Under the pieces are notes generated by a model. The model saw nothing but the letters and a program-made list of their open reading frames with translations, had not been told where the DNA came from and did not search any database. This document shows positions 1 through 7,352 of a DNA stretch of 12,622 bases, one piece after another. The DNA comes from DASUFH01 sp036274645 (lineage in GTDB: Bacteria; Acidobacteriota; Terriglobia; 20CM-2-55-15): contig DASUFH010000131.1 of assembly GCA_036274645.1 (NCBI GenBank), positions 1 through 12,622 of the forward strand. The letters are read 5' to 3'. Numbering within the stretch: the first letter of the stretch is position 1; each line of letters opens with the position of its first letter. The position numbers and the translations under genes were made by a program.

Positions 1-2
1 AT

Positions 3-980
3 ATGGCCACCGGCGCGATTCTCAACGCCGTATGGGATCTCTGGGCCAGGCGTGAACGAAAGCCCATGTGGAAACACCTGGTGGACCTCTCCCCGGAACA
101 ACTCGTCTCCACGATCGACTTCAGCTACATCACCGACGCGCTCAGGCCCGAAGAGGCCACTGCGATGCTGCGCGCGGCCCAGGTCGGCCGGGAGGCTCGT
201 GAAGCCGAGATGCGCGCCGAAGGCTACCCCGCCTACACCACCTCGACCGGATGGCTCGGGTATCCCGATGAGAAAGTGCGCCGTCTGTGTCAGGAAGCCA
301 TCGCCAACGGATGGACCGCCTTCAAGATGAAGGTGGGCCAGAATCTCGACGACAACATGCGGCGCGCCGAAATCATGCGCGAAGAGATCGGCTGGCAGCG
401 CCAGCTCATGATGGACGCCAACCAGTGCTGGGACGTGGAGGAATCCATCACCCAGATGAAAGCGCTGGCCCGCTTCGATCCCTGGTGGATCGAAGAACCT
501 ACGAGCCCCGACGACATCCTCGGACATGCGCGAATCGCGCGCGAAATCGCGCCGATCGCCGTGGCGACCGGTGAGGTTTGCCACAACCGGGTGATGTTCA
601 AACAGCTCCTGCAGGCCGACGCCATCCGCTACGTACAGGTCGACTCATGCCGCATGGGCGGCCTGAATGAAGCGCTGGCGGTGATTCTCATGGCGAACAA
701 GTTCGGCAAACCCGTCTGCCCGCACGCCGGCGGCGTCGGATTGTGCGAATACGTCCAGCACCTGTCGATTTTTGATTACATCTCGGTGAGCGCGTCGCTG
801 GAGAATCGCGTCTGCGAATACGTCGATCATCTTCACGAACACTTCGTCCATCCCTGCGTCGTTCGGAACGCGAAATATGTCACGCCGCTTGAATACGGCT
901 ACAGCATCGAAATCAAACCGGAGTCGATGGCGGAATTCGAGTTTCCGATCGGACGCTTCTGGAAAAAGGCCGCGAGCTAG
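3..980 (+). CDS. fucD: L-fuconate dehydratase (enolase superfamily), 5'-truncated by window edge
   Basis: The enzyme removes water from L-fuconate to give 2-keto-3-deoxy-L-fuconate in the non-phosphorylating L-fucose route; it is cytoplasmic and Mg-dependent. In the visible 325 residues the enolase-superfamily active site is complete: K108-M-K110, metal ligands D138, E164 and E191, N140, D214 and H241. These spacings match the Xanthomonas FucD residues I remember (K218/K220, D248, N250, E274, E301, D324, H351) with one constant offset of 110, which is strong support for this subfamily rather than mandelate racemase or another dehydratase. The constant offset also shows that about 110 N-terminal residues lie before the window, so the Met at position 3 is internal. 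The TAG stop (978-980) overlaps the stop of the convergent gene. No other fucose-pathway gene is visible. The family is near certain and the substrate likely. Confidence 0.9.
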   Translation: MATGAILNAVWDLWARRERKPMWKHLVDLSPEQLVSTIDFSYITDALRPEEATAMLRAAQVGREAREAEMRAEGYPAYTTSTGWLGYPDEKVRRLCQEAIANGWTAFKMKVGQNLDDNMRRAEIMREEIGWQRQLMMDANQCWDVEESITQMKALARFDPWWIEEPTSPDDILGHARIAREIAPIAVATGEVCHNRVMFKQLLQADAIRYVQVDSCRMGGLNEALAVILMANKFGKPVCPHAGGVGLCEYVQHLSIFDYISVSASLENRVCEYVDHLHEHFVHPCVVRNAKYVTPLEYGYSIEIKPESMAEFEFPIGRFWKKAAS

Positions 981-2551
981 CGCGCCTCGATACGCATCGC
1001 CTGACTGGCGTTGGGCTGGATTGAGAACCGCCGGCTCCCGCCCGACGGCAGTCCCAGCGCCACATTCGTCTTCGTATCGGCAATACCCGTGACGCTCTGG
1101 AGATTGCCTTCCAGGTCGGTGACGAGGCGAACCGTCTCACGAGTCTGATAAAGCATTCTGTCGTTCACGAAGACCTGGGCGTCCCCGGCGCCGGAATAAC
1201 GAACCTCCGCCGTGCGGGTCGGACTGACCTGCAGCCGGAACCGCGAACGCGCGGCGCCGGGATTCAGATTCCATTCCAGCGTGTCGCCCATATGCCGCAC
1301 GCCCGAGAGGCGCCATGTGAAATCCATGAACACCAGCGCCGCGGGTGAATAGTCTCCCTTGTCGCTGGTGAACGCTCCGTCGAGCGGATCCATCTGCTGC
1401 AAAAACGCCCCTGCCCTGACAATCGCGCTCGTCCATTGCTTCATGAGATAGGCCAGATCGGCGGCCTTTCCGTAGTGTTCCATCCAGCGCGGGGCCCGCA
1501 GCGCGGTGAGCGCCTGCGACGGACCGCCCCACGAATTGCCGGTGATCGGCCGCACGAACGCCGGATCGTCGAGCGCAATCGATGGCAGTGGATACGCGGC
1601 CCAGAACGCTCTGGGGTTGTGAATCTGCTTCTCGTAGATCGTATTGAAGAGTTTCTGGTCCACGACGTGTTCGCCCAGCACGCGGCTGATGACATCGCTG
1701 CGGATACGGACAAACCGGTTCTGCGCGTCCAGATCGTAGAAGGCGGCATCGCTGGAAACGTAGAGCTTCTTGAGGATTGCCGAACGAATGGCCTCGGCGT
1801 CGTCGAGCCAGCGGTCGGCCTCGCTGTTCTTGCCGAGAGCCCGGGCGATGGCGGCCAGCGCCACCCGGCCGCCGTACACCGTGGCCGACAGATCCGGCGA
1901 GAGACGCGGCAGCGACGGCTCCGGCGGCAGATTGCGCGCGTCGGCGTCCGGACAGCGGTTGGGCATTCCCTTCCAGCGCGGGCTGTTGTCGTGTCCCGTA
2001 TCCCAGGTGCAAAACCCTTCGCATAGCCCCGTGCCCCGCGTGTTGCGATAACGGCGGAGCCAGGCATCCCACCGGCTCGCGCCGGCATAAGTCTTTTCGA
2101 GAAGCTCCTGGTCCCCCGAGCGCCGGGCAAGTTCCCACGCCGTTGCCGCAATGGGAACCACCATCTGAATCTGACCGAATCCGGTCGCCGTGGTCCGCGA
2201 CCAGCAGGGGATCTGGCCATCCTCTTTCTGCAGAGCGAAGAACGCGAGATGGTTGTTGCGCGCGATATCCGGACGGATATCCGCATAGACGAGACCTTCC
2301 TGCGGACCGCACTCCATCCAGACGCCGGAGTAGTTGCTGCCTTCGATCAGCACGGGCTCCGAGTAGCCCGACACCAACATCGTGTTCCGCTGAAGAACAT
2401 CGAGCGCGGCAGCATACGTTCGCGAATACGCGGCGTCCGTGGTCTCAAAAGCAATGCGGGAAGCCGGCGTCTCCGCCGCGCGGATAGACCGGGACAGGAT
2501 TCCGCAGGCGCCGGCTGCCGCCGCCGCTTCGAGGAACGCCCGCCTGTGCAT
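977..2551 (-). CDS. Exported six-hairpin glycosidase (MGH1/GH63-like)
   Basis: A 524-residue protein with an N-terminal twin-arginine type signal (HRRAFL at 2-7, followed by an Ala-rich stretch to about residue 26), so probably exported folded. The body has the look of an (alpha/alpha)6-barrel glycosidase of the mannosylglycerate-hydrolase/GH63/trehalase group: a GHDNSPRW motif (186-193), whose Asp is the likely catalytic acid, and SWGGP (340-344). Residues from about 425 look like a beta-rich C-terminal domain. The substrate cannot be named. It lies 14 nt behind the GH31 stop in the same operon. The ATG at 2551 has GAAGG only 1 nt before it; a TTG at 2563 (four residues longer) is preceded by AGGGG at 8-nt spacing and may be the true start. 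The open frame continues upstream to 3154, but that part is the shadow of GH31. A GH15- or GH37-like assignment is the main alternative. Confidence 0.72.
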   Translation of the reverse strand: MHRRAFLEAAAAAGACGILSRSIRAAETPASRIAFETTDAAYSRTYAAALDVLQRNTMLVSGYSEPVLIEGSNYSGVWMECGPQEGLVYADIRPDIARNNHLAFFALQKEDGQIPCWSRTTATGFGQIQMVVPIAATAWELARRSGDQELLEKTYAGASRWDAWLRRYRNTRGTGLCEGFCTWDTGHDNSPRWKGMPNRCPDADARNLPPEPSLPRLSPDLSATVYGGRVALAAIARALGKNSEADRWLDDAEAIRSAILKKLYVSSDAAFYDLDAQNRFVRIRSDVISRVLGEHVVDQKLFNTIYEKQIHNPRAFWAAYPLPSIALDDPAFVRPITGNSWGGPSQALTALRAPRWMEHYGKAADLAYLMKQWTSAIVRAGAFLQQMDPLDGAFTSDKGDYSPAALVFMDFTWRLSGVRHMGDTLEWNLNPGAARSRFRLQVSPTRTAEVRYSGAGDAQVFVNDRMLYQTRETVRLVTDLEGNLQSVTGIADTKTNVALGLPSGGSRRFSIQPNASQAMRIEAR

Positions 2552-2565
2552 GCCTTCACTCAACG

Positions 2566-4674
2566 CTATTTCCCCTTGCCGCCGTTCTTCTGGAACCACT
2601 TGTTCACGTCCGCTTCCAGCGCCTTCAGATTCGGCCTCACGCGCGCGGCCACCTGGGATTCCTGCCATTCCCTGCGAAGATCCCCGAGTTTCAGCGACGA
2701 GCCGACCCGCACGAACATCGGCAGCTCGTGCGCCTCCGCGCTGACTGTGACGACCTGTCCCCCATCGTAGGTCGCATCGGGCTTCCAGGCGTCGCGCCAC
2801 CGGGATCCCGACGGCAGATAGACCTGTTGTTTGCGAACGCCCTTTTCCCACACCGGCGAGACCACGAGATCCGGACCGTACATATAGGTCCACCAGTTGG
2901 ACCACGCTTCCTTGTGGCCGGGATCGACCAGAAACATCGGGCGAACAATCGGCATGCCGGTGCGATGCGCTTCCTGCGCGTAACGGTAACTGTAGTCGCC
3001 GAGGCGATCGTGCAGGCGCGCATACATGCGCCAGAGCGCGATCAATGTGTCGTCGTATTCGGGCGGGCGCGGCGCATTCCAGAACGCCACGTTGCGCGTC
3101 GGGCCAACTTCCATGATCGGGGTGAGCGCGGAAAAAGCCAGCCAGCGCCCGCACACTTCCTGTTCCATCAACTGCTCGTTGTAACCACAGGTGTCGGAAC
3201 CCCAGTTGGGATATCCCATGACCGCCGCCCGCTGCACGGCAACGATGGAGGCGCGCAGGCCCTCCTGCGTGCCGCCGATGTCGCCGCCCCAGAACACGCC
3301 GTATTGGGACGAACCGGTGTAGGCCGCGCGTGGCATGAGGACGAAATCGTCGCCCCGGCGCTTCCTGGCGATCTCGTAGGCCGCTTCGACAAACATGGCG
3401 GGATACGCGTTGCGGTTTTCGCGGATGCTGCGGCCATCGAACACCTTGTCCGGACCACTTTCCGGAATGTTTTCCTCCGACCGGTCCAGTTTGAAGCCCA
3501 CCACGCCGAGACGCAGCAGCTTGTCGATACCGGACTGCCAGAACGCGCGACCCTCCGGATTCGTCAGATCGACCAGTGGATAGTTCTGTCCGTTCGGCGG
3601 ACGCGTCTGTCCGGGCAACGTCAGTTTCCGCGCCTGCCCTTCAATCGCCATTTTCCCCTGCAGGAACGGCGCAATCCACAACACGGTCCGGGCGCCGTTG
3701 TCATCGAGCCAGCGGACCATGTCGGCAAAGTTGGGCAGCCGTTGCGGATCGATGTCGAAGTCATCGTAGCCGAGCGGCCCCGGCCCCCACGGACGGTCAA
3801 TCCAGTAGATGGCGTTCGGAATGCCGAACGCCTTCATCATCAGAACGTCTTCCATCACTTCGGAATTGAACGGACCGGTGACAGGCGTTCCATCGTAATA
3901 ACTCGTTCGCTGAACGTGTTCGTCGCGCCAGCGCCACGGACCATAGATCCACTTCGGCGGCAGCACCGGCGGACCGGCGTCCATTGCGTGCGCTTTCACC
4001 AGAGCGGCCGGATTATCGGCGGTATAAATGACGAATTCGAGGCCGGGCCCCTCGAACTCCACCTGCGCGCGATCGGGTTTCGCGGCCGCGAAGTCGAACA
4101 CTCCTGGCCAGGTTCCTTTCACAAAAACAGCGTAGCCCCGCGATGAGAGGTAGAACGGCGCGTAGACCGAAGTTGTGGGCTTCACGAGCATGTCAATCTT
4201 CTTGCCGCGCAAATTCATGGCTGTCGTGATGCCCGGCGCCCAGGACAACTGTTGCGCGCCATCGACGACACGCTCCATCAGGCCGGTGAAGTATTCGTCG
4301 GCCGTCGCGTCAATGCCAAAGCCCCACCGCACGATGTCGGTGTTGGGACGCGCCGTGAAACTCACGTTGAACCGCTCGCCCTGCGGGGTTACGGAAATCC
4401 GGATGACGTGGCCGTCGGGCATGGTCGATTCCCGGGTCCACGGCGCGCTGGAAATGGATCCCTCCGGCGTCAGAGCCGGTAGATACGTGCGGCCGGCGGC
4501 CGTTTCGTAAAAGAGACCGTCGGCGCGCAGAGCCAGTGTTTTCGACTGCAACGCCAGGACGGCGCCCCCGGATGTTCCCTGTTGGAGAGACCCCGCGGCA
4601 ATGACGACGCCAATCGAAGAAACCAGAACAAGCCCGGCGATGACTGAAATCCGATACCTCTTTGCAACGCGCAA
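2566..4674 (-). CDS. Secreted glycoside hydrolase family 31 alpha-glycosidase
   Basis: A 702-residue GH31 enzyme, a retaining hydrolase that releases alpha-linked sugars. An N-terminal basic and hydrophobic stretch (1-28, VVIAAG) is a Sec signal peptide, so it acts outside the cytoplasm. The N-terminal beta domain covers about 35-235 and the TIM barrel about 240-560. The nucleophile is D397 in FKLDRSEE and the acid/base is D465 in FWGGD. WGSDTCGY and the YLPSGSRW segment of the C-terminal beta domain are typical of GH31. Alpha-glucosidase, alpha-xylosidase and alpha-galactosidase all occur in this family and I cannot choose among them. The tail after about 660 is charged and helical, and I do not recognise it. 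The start is a TTG with a clear GGAGGG (4682-4687) 7 nt upstream. It is the first gene of an operon with the downstream six-hairpin glycosidase. Confidence 0.9.
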   Translation of the reverse strand: MRVAKRYRISVIAGLVLVSSIGVVIAAGSLQQGTSGGAVLALQSKTLALRADGLFYETAAGRTYLPALTPEGSISSAPWTRESTMPDGHVIRISVTPQGERFNVSFTARPNTDIVRWGFGIDATADEYFTGLMERVVDGAQQLSWAPGITTAMNLRGKKIDMLVKPTTSVYAPFYLSSRGYAVFVKGTWPGVFDFAAAKPDRAQVEFEGPGLEFVIYTADNPAALVKAHAMDAGPPVLPPKWIYGPWRWRDEHVQRTSYYDGTPVTGPFNSEVMEDVLMMKAFGIPNAIYWIDRPWGPGPLGYDDFDIDPQRLPNFADMVRWLDDNGARTVLWIAPFLQGKMAIEGQARKLTLPGQTRPPNGQNYPLVDLTNPEGRAFWQSGIDKLLRLGVVGFKLDRSEENIPESGPDKVFDGRSIRENRNAYPAMFVEAAYEIARKRRGDDFVLMPRAAYTGSSQYGVFWGGDIGGTQEGLRASIVAVQRAAVMGYPNWGSDTCGYNEQLMEQEVCGRWLAFSALTPIMEVGPTRNVAFWNAPRPPEYDDTLIALWRMYARLHDRLGDYSYRYAQEAHRTGMPIVRPMFLVDPGHKEAWSNWWTYMYGPDLVVSPVWEKGVRKQQVYLPSGSRWRDAWKPDATYDGGQVVTVSAEAHELPMFVRVGSSLKLGDLRREWQESQVAARVRPNLKALEADVNKWFQKNGGKGK

Positions 4675-4713
4675 TGGCCAACCCTCCGATCGTTTGTGCG
4701 ACGAGTTGGCCGA

Positions 4714-4742
4714 AGAGTATGCATTCAGTCGCGGATTCTCAA
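4714..4742 (-). promoter_or_regulatory. Candidate sigma-70 promoter for the glycosidase operon
   Basis: Read leftwards, TTGAGA (4737-4742, five of six matches to TTGACA) is followed after 17 nt by TACTCT (4714-4719, three of six matches to TATAAT). This would give a leader of about 35 nt carrying the GGAGGG ribosome site of the GH31 gene. The -10 is weak, so this is only a candidate. Confidence 0.3.
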
Positions 4743-4753
4743 AGGGGAAATTG

Positions 4754-4853
4754 GGGGGAAATTGGGGACAGAGAGGAATTAGGGGCAGAGAAGAATCTCT
4801 CTTTAGCGAAATTCCTCTCTGCCCCTAATTCCTCTCTGTCCCCAATTTCCCCC
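4754..4853. repeat. Large inverted repeat, 43-nt arms around a 14-nt centre
   Basis: The left arm (4754-4796) and right arm (4811-4853) are reverse complements with one mismatch (4792 against 4815); the centre is 4797-4810. Each arm is itself two diverged direct units of about 17 nt, beginning AATTGGGGACAGAGAGG and AATTAGGGGCAGAGAAG, so the element contains four copies of one unit. A further copy of GGGGAAATTG precedes the left arm (4744-4753). It lies between the divergent GH31 and bpt genes and ends 23 nt before the bpt start. No transposase is present. Repeats with a GGGGACAG core are often REP- or MITE-like elements, but that link is from memory. Confidence 0.9.
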
Positions 4854-4876
4854 TTGGTACACTTCTCTGCGCCGCC

Positions 4877-5593
4877 ATGGCGTTAAACGATCTGCCTCAG
4901 GAACTGCTCTTTCCGGTCACCGAACCCTACCCTTGCAGCTATCTGCCCGATCGCATGGCTCGCATGCAGATCGCGGTACCGGCCCATCGCGTGGGAACGG
5001 AAATCTATGGCGACCTTCTCCGGCGAGGTTTCCGCCGCAGCGGCGTCATCGCCTACCGTCCCCAGTGCGATCAGTGCCGCGCGTGCGTGCCGGCCCGCAT
5101 CCCGGTCAGGGAGTTTCGGCCTTCCCGGAGCCAGGCGCGCGCCCTCACGAAACATGGGGATCTGAAAACGACGGTGACTCCGCTCCGCTACGACGCCGAC
5201 CACTTCGCGCTTTACGCCCGCTATCAGGCCAGCCGTCATTCCGGCGGGGATATGGACCAGAACGACCGTGACCAGTACTCCGGATTCCTGCTCGAAAGCA
5301 ACGTCCGAAGCCACCTGGTGGAATTCCGCGACAACGACAGACTCGTCATGGTGTCGATCATTGATGAGTTGAACGATGGCCTTTCGGCGGTCTATACCTT
5401 CTTTGCCACGGACGTCCCGGGCGCGAGTTTCGGCACATACAGCATCCTCTGGCAGATCGAACAATGCCGGCGCGCCTCCCTGCCGTTTCTGTATCTCGGC
5501 TACTGGATCAAGGAGAGCCCGAAGATGTCGTACAAGGCGCGATTCCGGCCGATGGAAACGTTGATCAACGGGACCTGGCAGCGGCCGGAATGA
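4877..5593 (+). CDS. bpt: Aspartate/glutamate leucyltransferase
   Basis: Transfers leucine from leucyl-tRNA to proteins with N-terminal Asp or Glu, marking them for ClpS/ClpAP degradation; this is the bacterial N-degron pathway in the cytoplasm. The 238-residue length is normal for Bpt. The N-terminal domain has the family cysteines, C20 in PYPCSYLPDR and C64, C67 and C70 in YRPQCDQCRACVPAR. The C-terminal acyltransferase domain shows YTFF (173-176), FGTYSILWQIE and the YLGYWIKESPKMSYKARFRP block (206-225). No ClpS or ClpA gene is nearby, and bpt stands alone. The ATG at 4877 has no visible Shine-Dalgarno sequence. The large inverted repeat sits just upstream and would be in the leader if transcription starts before it. 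The TGA stop is the first three bases of a half repeat. The identification is firm. Confidence 0.96.
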   Translation: MALNDLPQELLFPVTEPYPCSYLPDRMARMQIAVPAHRVGTEIYGDLLRRGFRRSGVIAYRPQCDQCRACVPARIPVREFRPSRSQARALTKHGDLKTTVTPLRYDADHFALYARYQASRHSGGDMDQNDRDQYSGFLLESNVRSHLVEFRDNDRLVMVSIIDELNDGLSAVYTFFATDVPGASFGTYSILWQIEQCRRASLPFLYLGYWIKESPKMSYKARFRPMETLINGTWQRPE

Positions 5594-5604
5594 CCGCCCC
5601 TACA
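5591..5604. repeat. Half copy of the TGTAGGGGCGGTC palindromic repeat
   Basis: The plus strand reads TGACCGCCCCTACA, the reverse complement of the TGTAGGGGCGGTCA arm seen at three other places in the window. Its first three bases are the stop codon of bpt. The other arm is missing or decayed. It occupies part of the 34-bp gap between the convergent bpt and sigma factor genes. Confidence 0.65.
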
Positions 5605-5627
5605 AGAGCAGGCGGGGACCGAAAATC

Positions 5628-6890
5628 TCAATCCACCCGTGCGGAAACCTCCCGCAGGCGGCGTTCGAGATACCGGCGCTCACTGTCGTTGGTGGCGAGT
5701 TCAAGCGCCTGCGCGTATTCGTTTGCCGCTTTAGCGAATGACCCGGCGCGGCGCAGCAGGTCTGCCCGGGCGGCGTACAGCAGGTGATAGCGGTCCAGTT
5801 CACCGGACGCAGCCAGTTCGCCGATCAGCGCCAGGCCCGCATCCGGACCGTCCGCCATGGCCACAGCGACGGCGCGATTGAGTCTCACGATGGGTGATGG
5901 CTGGATCCGATCGAGCATGCCGTAGAGCGCTACAATGCGCGCCCAGTCGGTTTCTTCCGAGCGGCGCGCCCGGCAATGAACCGCGCCGATTGCAGCCTGC
6001 AGCGCGTACGGGCCCGGCTCGCCACCCATGGCTTCGGCGGCCAACGGCAACGCTTCATTGATCTGCGCGTGGTCCCAGCGGGACCGGTCCTGCTCTTCCA
6101 GCACGATAAGGTCTCCCGCCTCGTCCATCCGCGCGTGACGGCGAGAGTCGTGCAGGAGCATCAACGCCAGAAGCCCGGTCACTTCCCGCGGCGGCGGCGA
6201 CATGAGCGTCCGGACAATCCGCGCCAGCCGGATCGCCTCCGCGCACAGGTCGGCGCGCACCAGCCCCTGGCCGGTCGTCGCGGAGTAGCCTTCATTGAAG
6301 ATCAGGTAAATCACGGTCAACACGGCGTCGAGCCGCTCGGGAATATCGGCGGCTTCCGGCGTCTTGTAGGGAATCTTCGCGTCCCGGATCTTCTTTTTGG
6401 CCCGCACCAGGCGCTGCGCCATGGTCGGCTCCGGCACAAGAAACGCCCGGGCAATCTCACCGGTCTCCAGCCCGCCAAGCGTACGCAACGTCAGGGCGAC
6501 CTGGGCCTCCGGCGCGAGGGCGGGATGACAGCAGGTGAAGATCAGCTGCAGCCGGTCGTCGGCAAACTCCCCGTAATCGCCCGACTTCTCGTCCGAATCG
6601 ACAACGGAGCGGACGACTTCCATGGCCGCGTAGGACTCCGCCTTCTCCGCAAAACGGGTCTGGCGGCGCAACCGGTCGATGATCTTGTGCCGGGCGGTCT
6701 GCACGATCCAGGCCCGTGGATGCTCCGGAATGCCTTCCTTCATCCACTGATCCGCCGCCACGGCGAACGCTTCCTGAGCGGCCTCTTCAGCCAGATCAAA
6801 ATCGCCGAACAGCCGGATGAGCGTGGCTACAATCCGTCCCCAATCGGCTCGATAGACGGCGTCGATTGCCGCATAGGCGTCCGTAAGCAT
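5628..6890 (-). CDS. ECF42-type RNA polymerase sigma factor with C-terminal extension
   Basis: A 420-residue sigma-70 family protein, more than twice the length of a plain ECF sigma factor. Region 2 lies at about 11-79 (DLAEEAAQEAF; RAWIVQTARHKIIDRLRR) and region 4 at about 110-160 (IFTCCHPALAPEAQVALTLR; TMAQRLVRAKKKI). The long extension carries LIFNEGYSA (186-194) and a TPR-like end (about 280-415; GPYALQAAIGAVH, SPIVRLNRAVAVA). These are hallmarks of group ECF42, in which the extension, not an anti-sigma factor, is thought to control activity. The usual partner, a DGPF protein, is present but divergent. The start was placed at ATG 6890 because region 2 begins there; the frame continues upstream to 7121 only as the shadow of the neighbouring gene. 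No Shine-Dalgarno sequence is visible, and the best promoter predicts a leaderless mRNA. Confidence 0.93.
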   Translation of the reverse strand: MLTDAYAAIDAVYRADWGRIVATLIRLFGDFDLAEEAAQEAFAVAADQWMKEGIPEHPRAWIVQTARHKIIDRLRRQTRFAEKAESYAAMEVVRSVVDSDEKSGDYGEFADDRLQLIFTCCHPALAPEAQVALTLRTLGGLETGEIARAFLVPEPTMAQRLVRAKKKIRDAKIPYKTPEAADIPERLDAVLTVIYLIFNEGYSATTGQGLVRADLCAEAIRLARIVRTLMSPPPREVTGLLALMLLHDSRRHARMDEAGDLIVLEEQDRSRWDHAQINEALPLAAEAMGGEPGPYALQAAIGAVHCRARRSEETDWARIVALYGMLDRIQPSPIVRLNRAVAVAMADGPDAGLALIGELAASGELDRYHLLYAARADLLRRAGSFAKAANEYAQALELATNDSERRYLERRLREVSARVD

Positions 6891-6895
6891 GCCGT

Positions 6896-6925
6896 ATGAT
6901 AAAGAAAATTTTTGGAAGGTGTCGA
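6896..6925 (-). promoter_or_regulatory. Predicted housekeeping promoter of the sigma factor gene
   Basis: Read leftwards, TCGACA (6920-6925, five of six matches to TTGACA) is followed after 18 nt by TATCAT (6896-6901, five of six matches to TATAAT). Only ACGGC separates the -10 from the ATG, so transcription would start at or within a base or two of the start codon. This fits the absence of a Shine-Dalgarno sequence. Confidence 0.5.
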
Positions 6926-6947
6926 TCCGGTCGCCCGCCGTTCGATT
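6920..6947 (+). promoter_or_regulatory. Predicted ECF42-dependent promoter of the DGPF operon
   Basis: TGTCGA (6920-6925) is the -35 motif I remember for ECF42 target promoters. After 17 nt comes CGATT (6943-6947), a plausible ECF -10. Transcription would begin near 6953, just ahead of the GGAGGA ribosome site (6955-6960) of the DGPF gene. The -35 bases are shared with the opposing promoter of the sigma factor gene. Confidence 0.55.
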
Positions 6948-6964
6948 AACCCACGGAGGAAGAA

Positions 6965-7324
6965 ATGAAATACATGCTGCTCGTTTACATGGAAGAGGAC
7001 GCCATGTCCGACCGCGAACGGCAGGATTGCTACGTGGAATCCGCCGGGTTGACCCGCGAGATTCACGCCAATGGCAAGTATCTCGGCGCCGCCCCGCTGC
7101 ACCCGGTGGCGACGGCCACAAGCCTGCGAATCCGCGAGGGCAGGCGTCTGATCACCGACGGCCCGTTCGCGGAGACACGAGAACAGCTGGGAGGCTTCTT
7201 CATGGTCGACGCCGAAAACCTCGATGACGCGCTCGAAATCGCTTCGCGCATTCCGGGCGCGCGAAAAGGAACCATCGAGGTCCGGCCGGTCCTGGAGATT
7301 GCCGGCTTGCCGTCATCCCAATAA
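6965..7324 (+). CDS. DGPF domain protein (YCII-related)
   Basis: A 119-residue single-domain protein of the YCII-related/DGPF family, a ferredoxin-like fold of unknown reaction. The naming motif DGPF is at residues 65-68 in TDGPFAETREQLGGFFMV, and the typical end IEVRPV is present. Proteins of this family are the constant genomic partner of ECF42 sigma factors, and here the gene starts 74 bp from the divergent sigma factor gene. A strong GGAGGA (6955-6960) 4 nt before the ATG fixes the start. It is first in a four-gene run (gaps of 28, 29 and 13 nt) that is probably one transcript from the TGTCGA promoter. A link to stress or detoxification is usually suggested for the group but cannot be read from the sequence. 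Confidence 0.93.
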   Translation: MKYMLLVYMEEDAMSDRERQDCYVESAGLTREIHANGKYLGAAPLHPVATATSLRIREGRRLITDGPFAETREQLGGFFMVDAENLDDALEIASRIPGARKGTIEVRPVLEIAGLPSSQ

Positions 7325-7352
7325 CTATCAACAACTGAAAACAGGAAACGAC

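Noticed and set aside
3..330. Taking the Met at position 3 as the real start of fucD
   Set aside because: Active-site residues show a constant offset of 110 from full-length FucD, so the true start lies before the window.
2552..3154. An N-terminal extension of 201 residues on the six-hairpin glycosidase
   Set aside because: It overlaps the 3' end of GH31 in another frame, and the export signal begins only at 2551 or 2563.
2728..4146. A 472-codon open frame on the plus strand opposite GH31
   Set aside because: It lies wholly antisense to a protein with intact GH31 motifs and its translation has no recognisable domain; high GC makes such long shadows common.
5976..6899. A 307-codon plus-strand frame opposite the sigma factor gene
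   Set aside because: Antisense shadow of conserved ECF42 sequence; no domain, no ribosome site.
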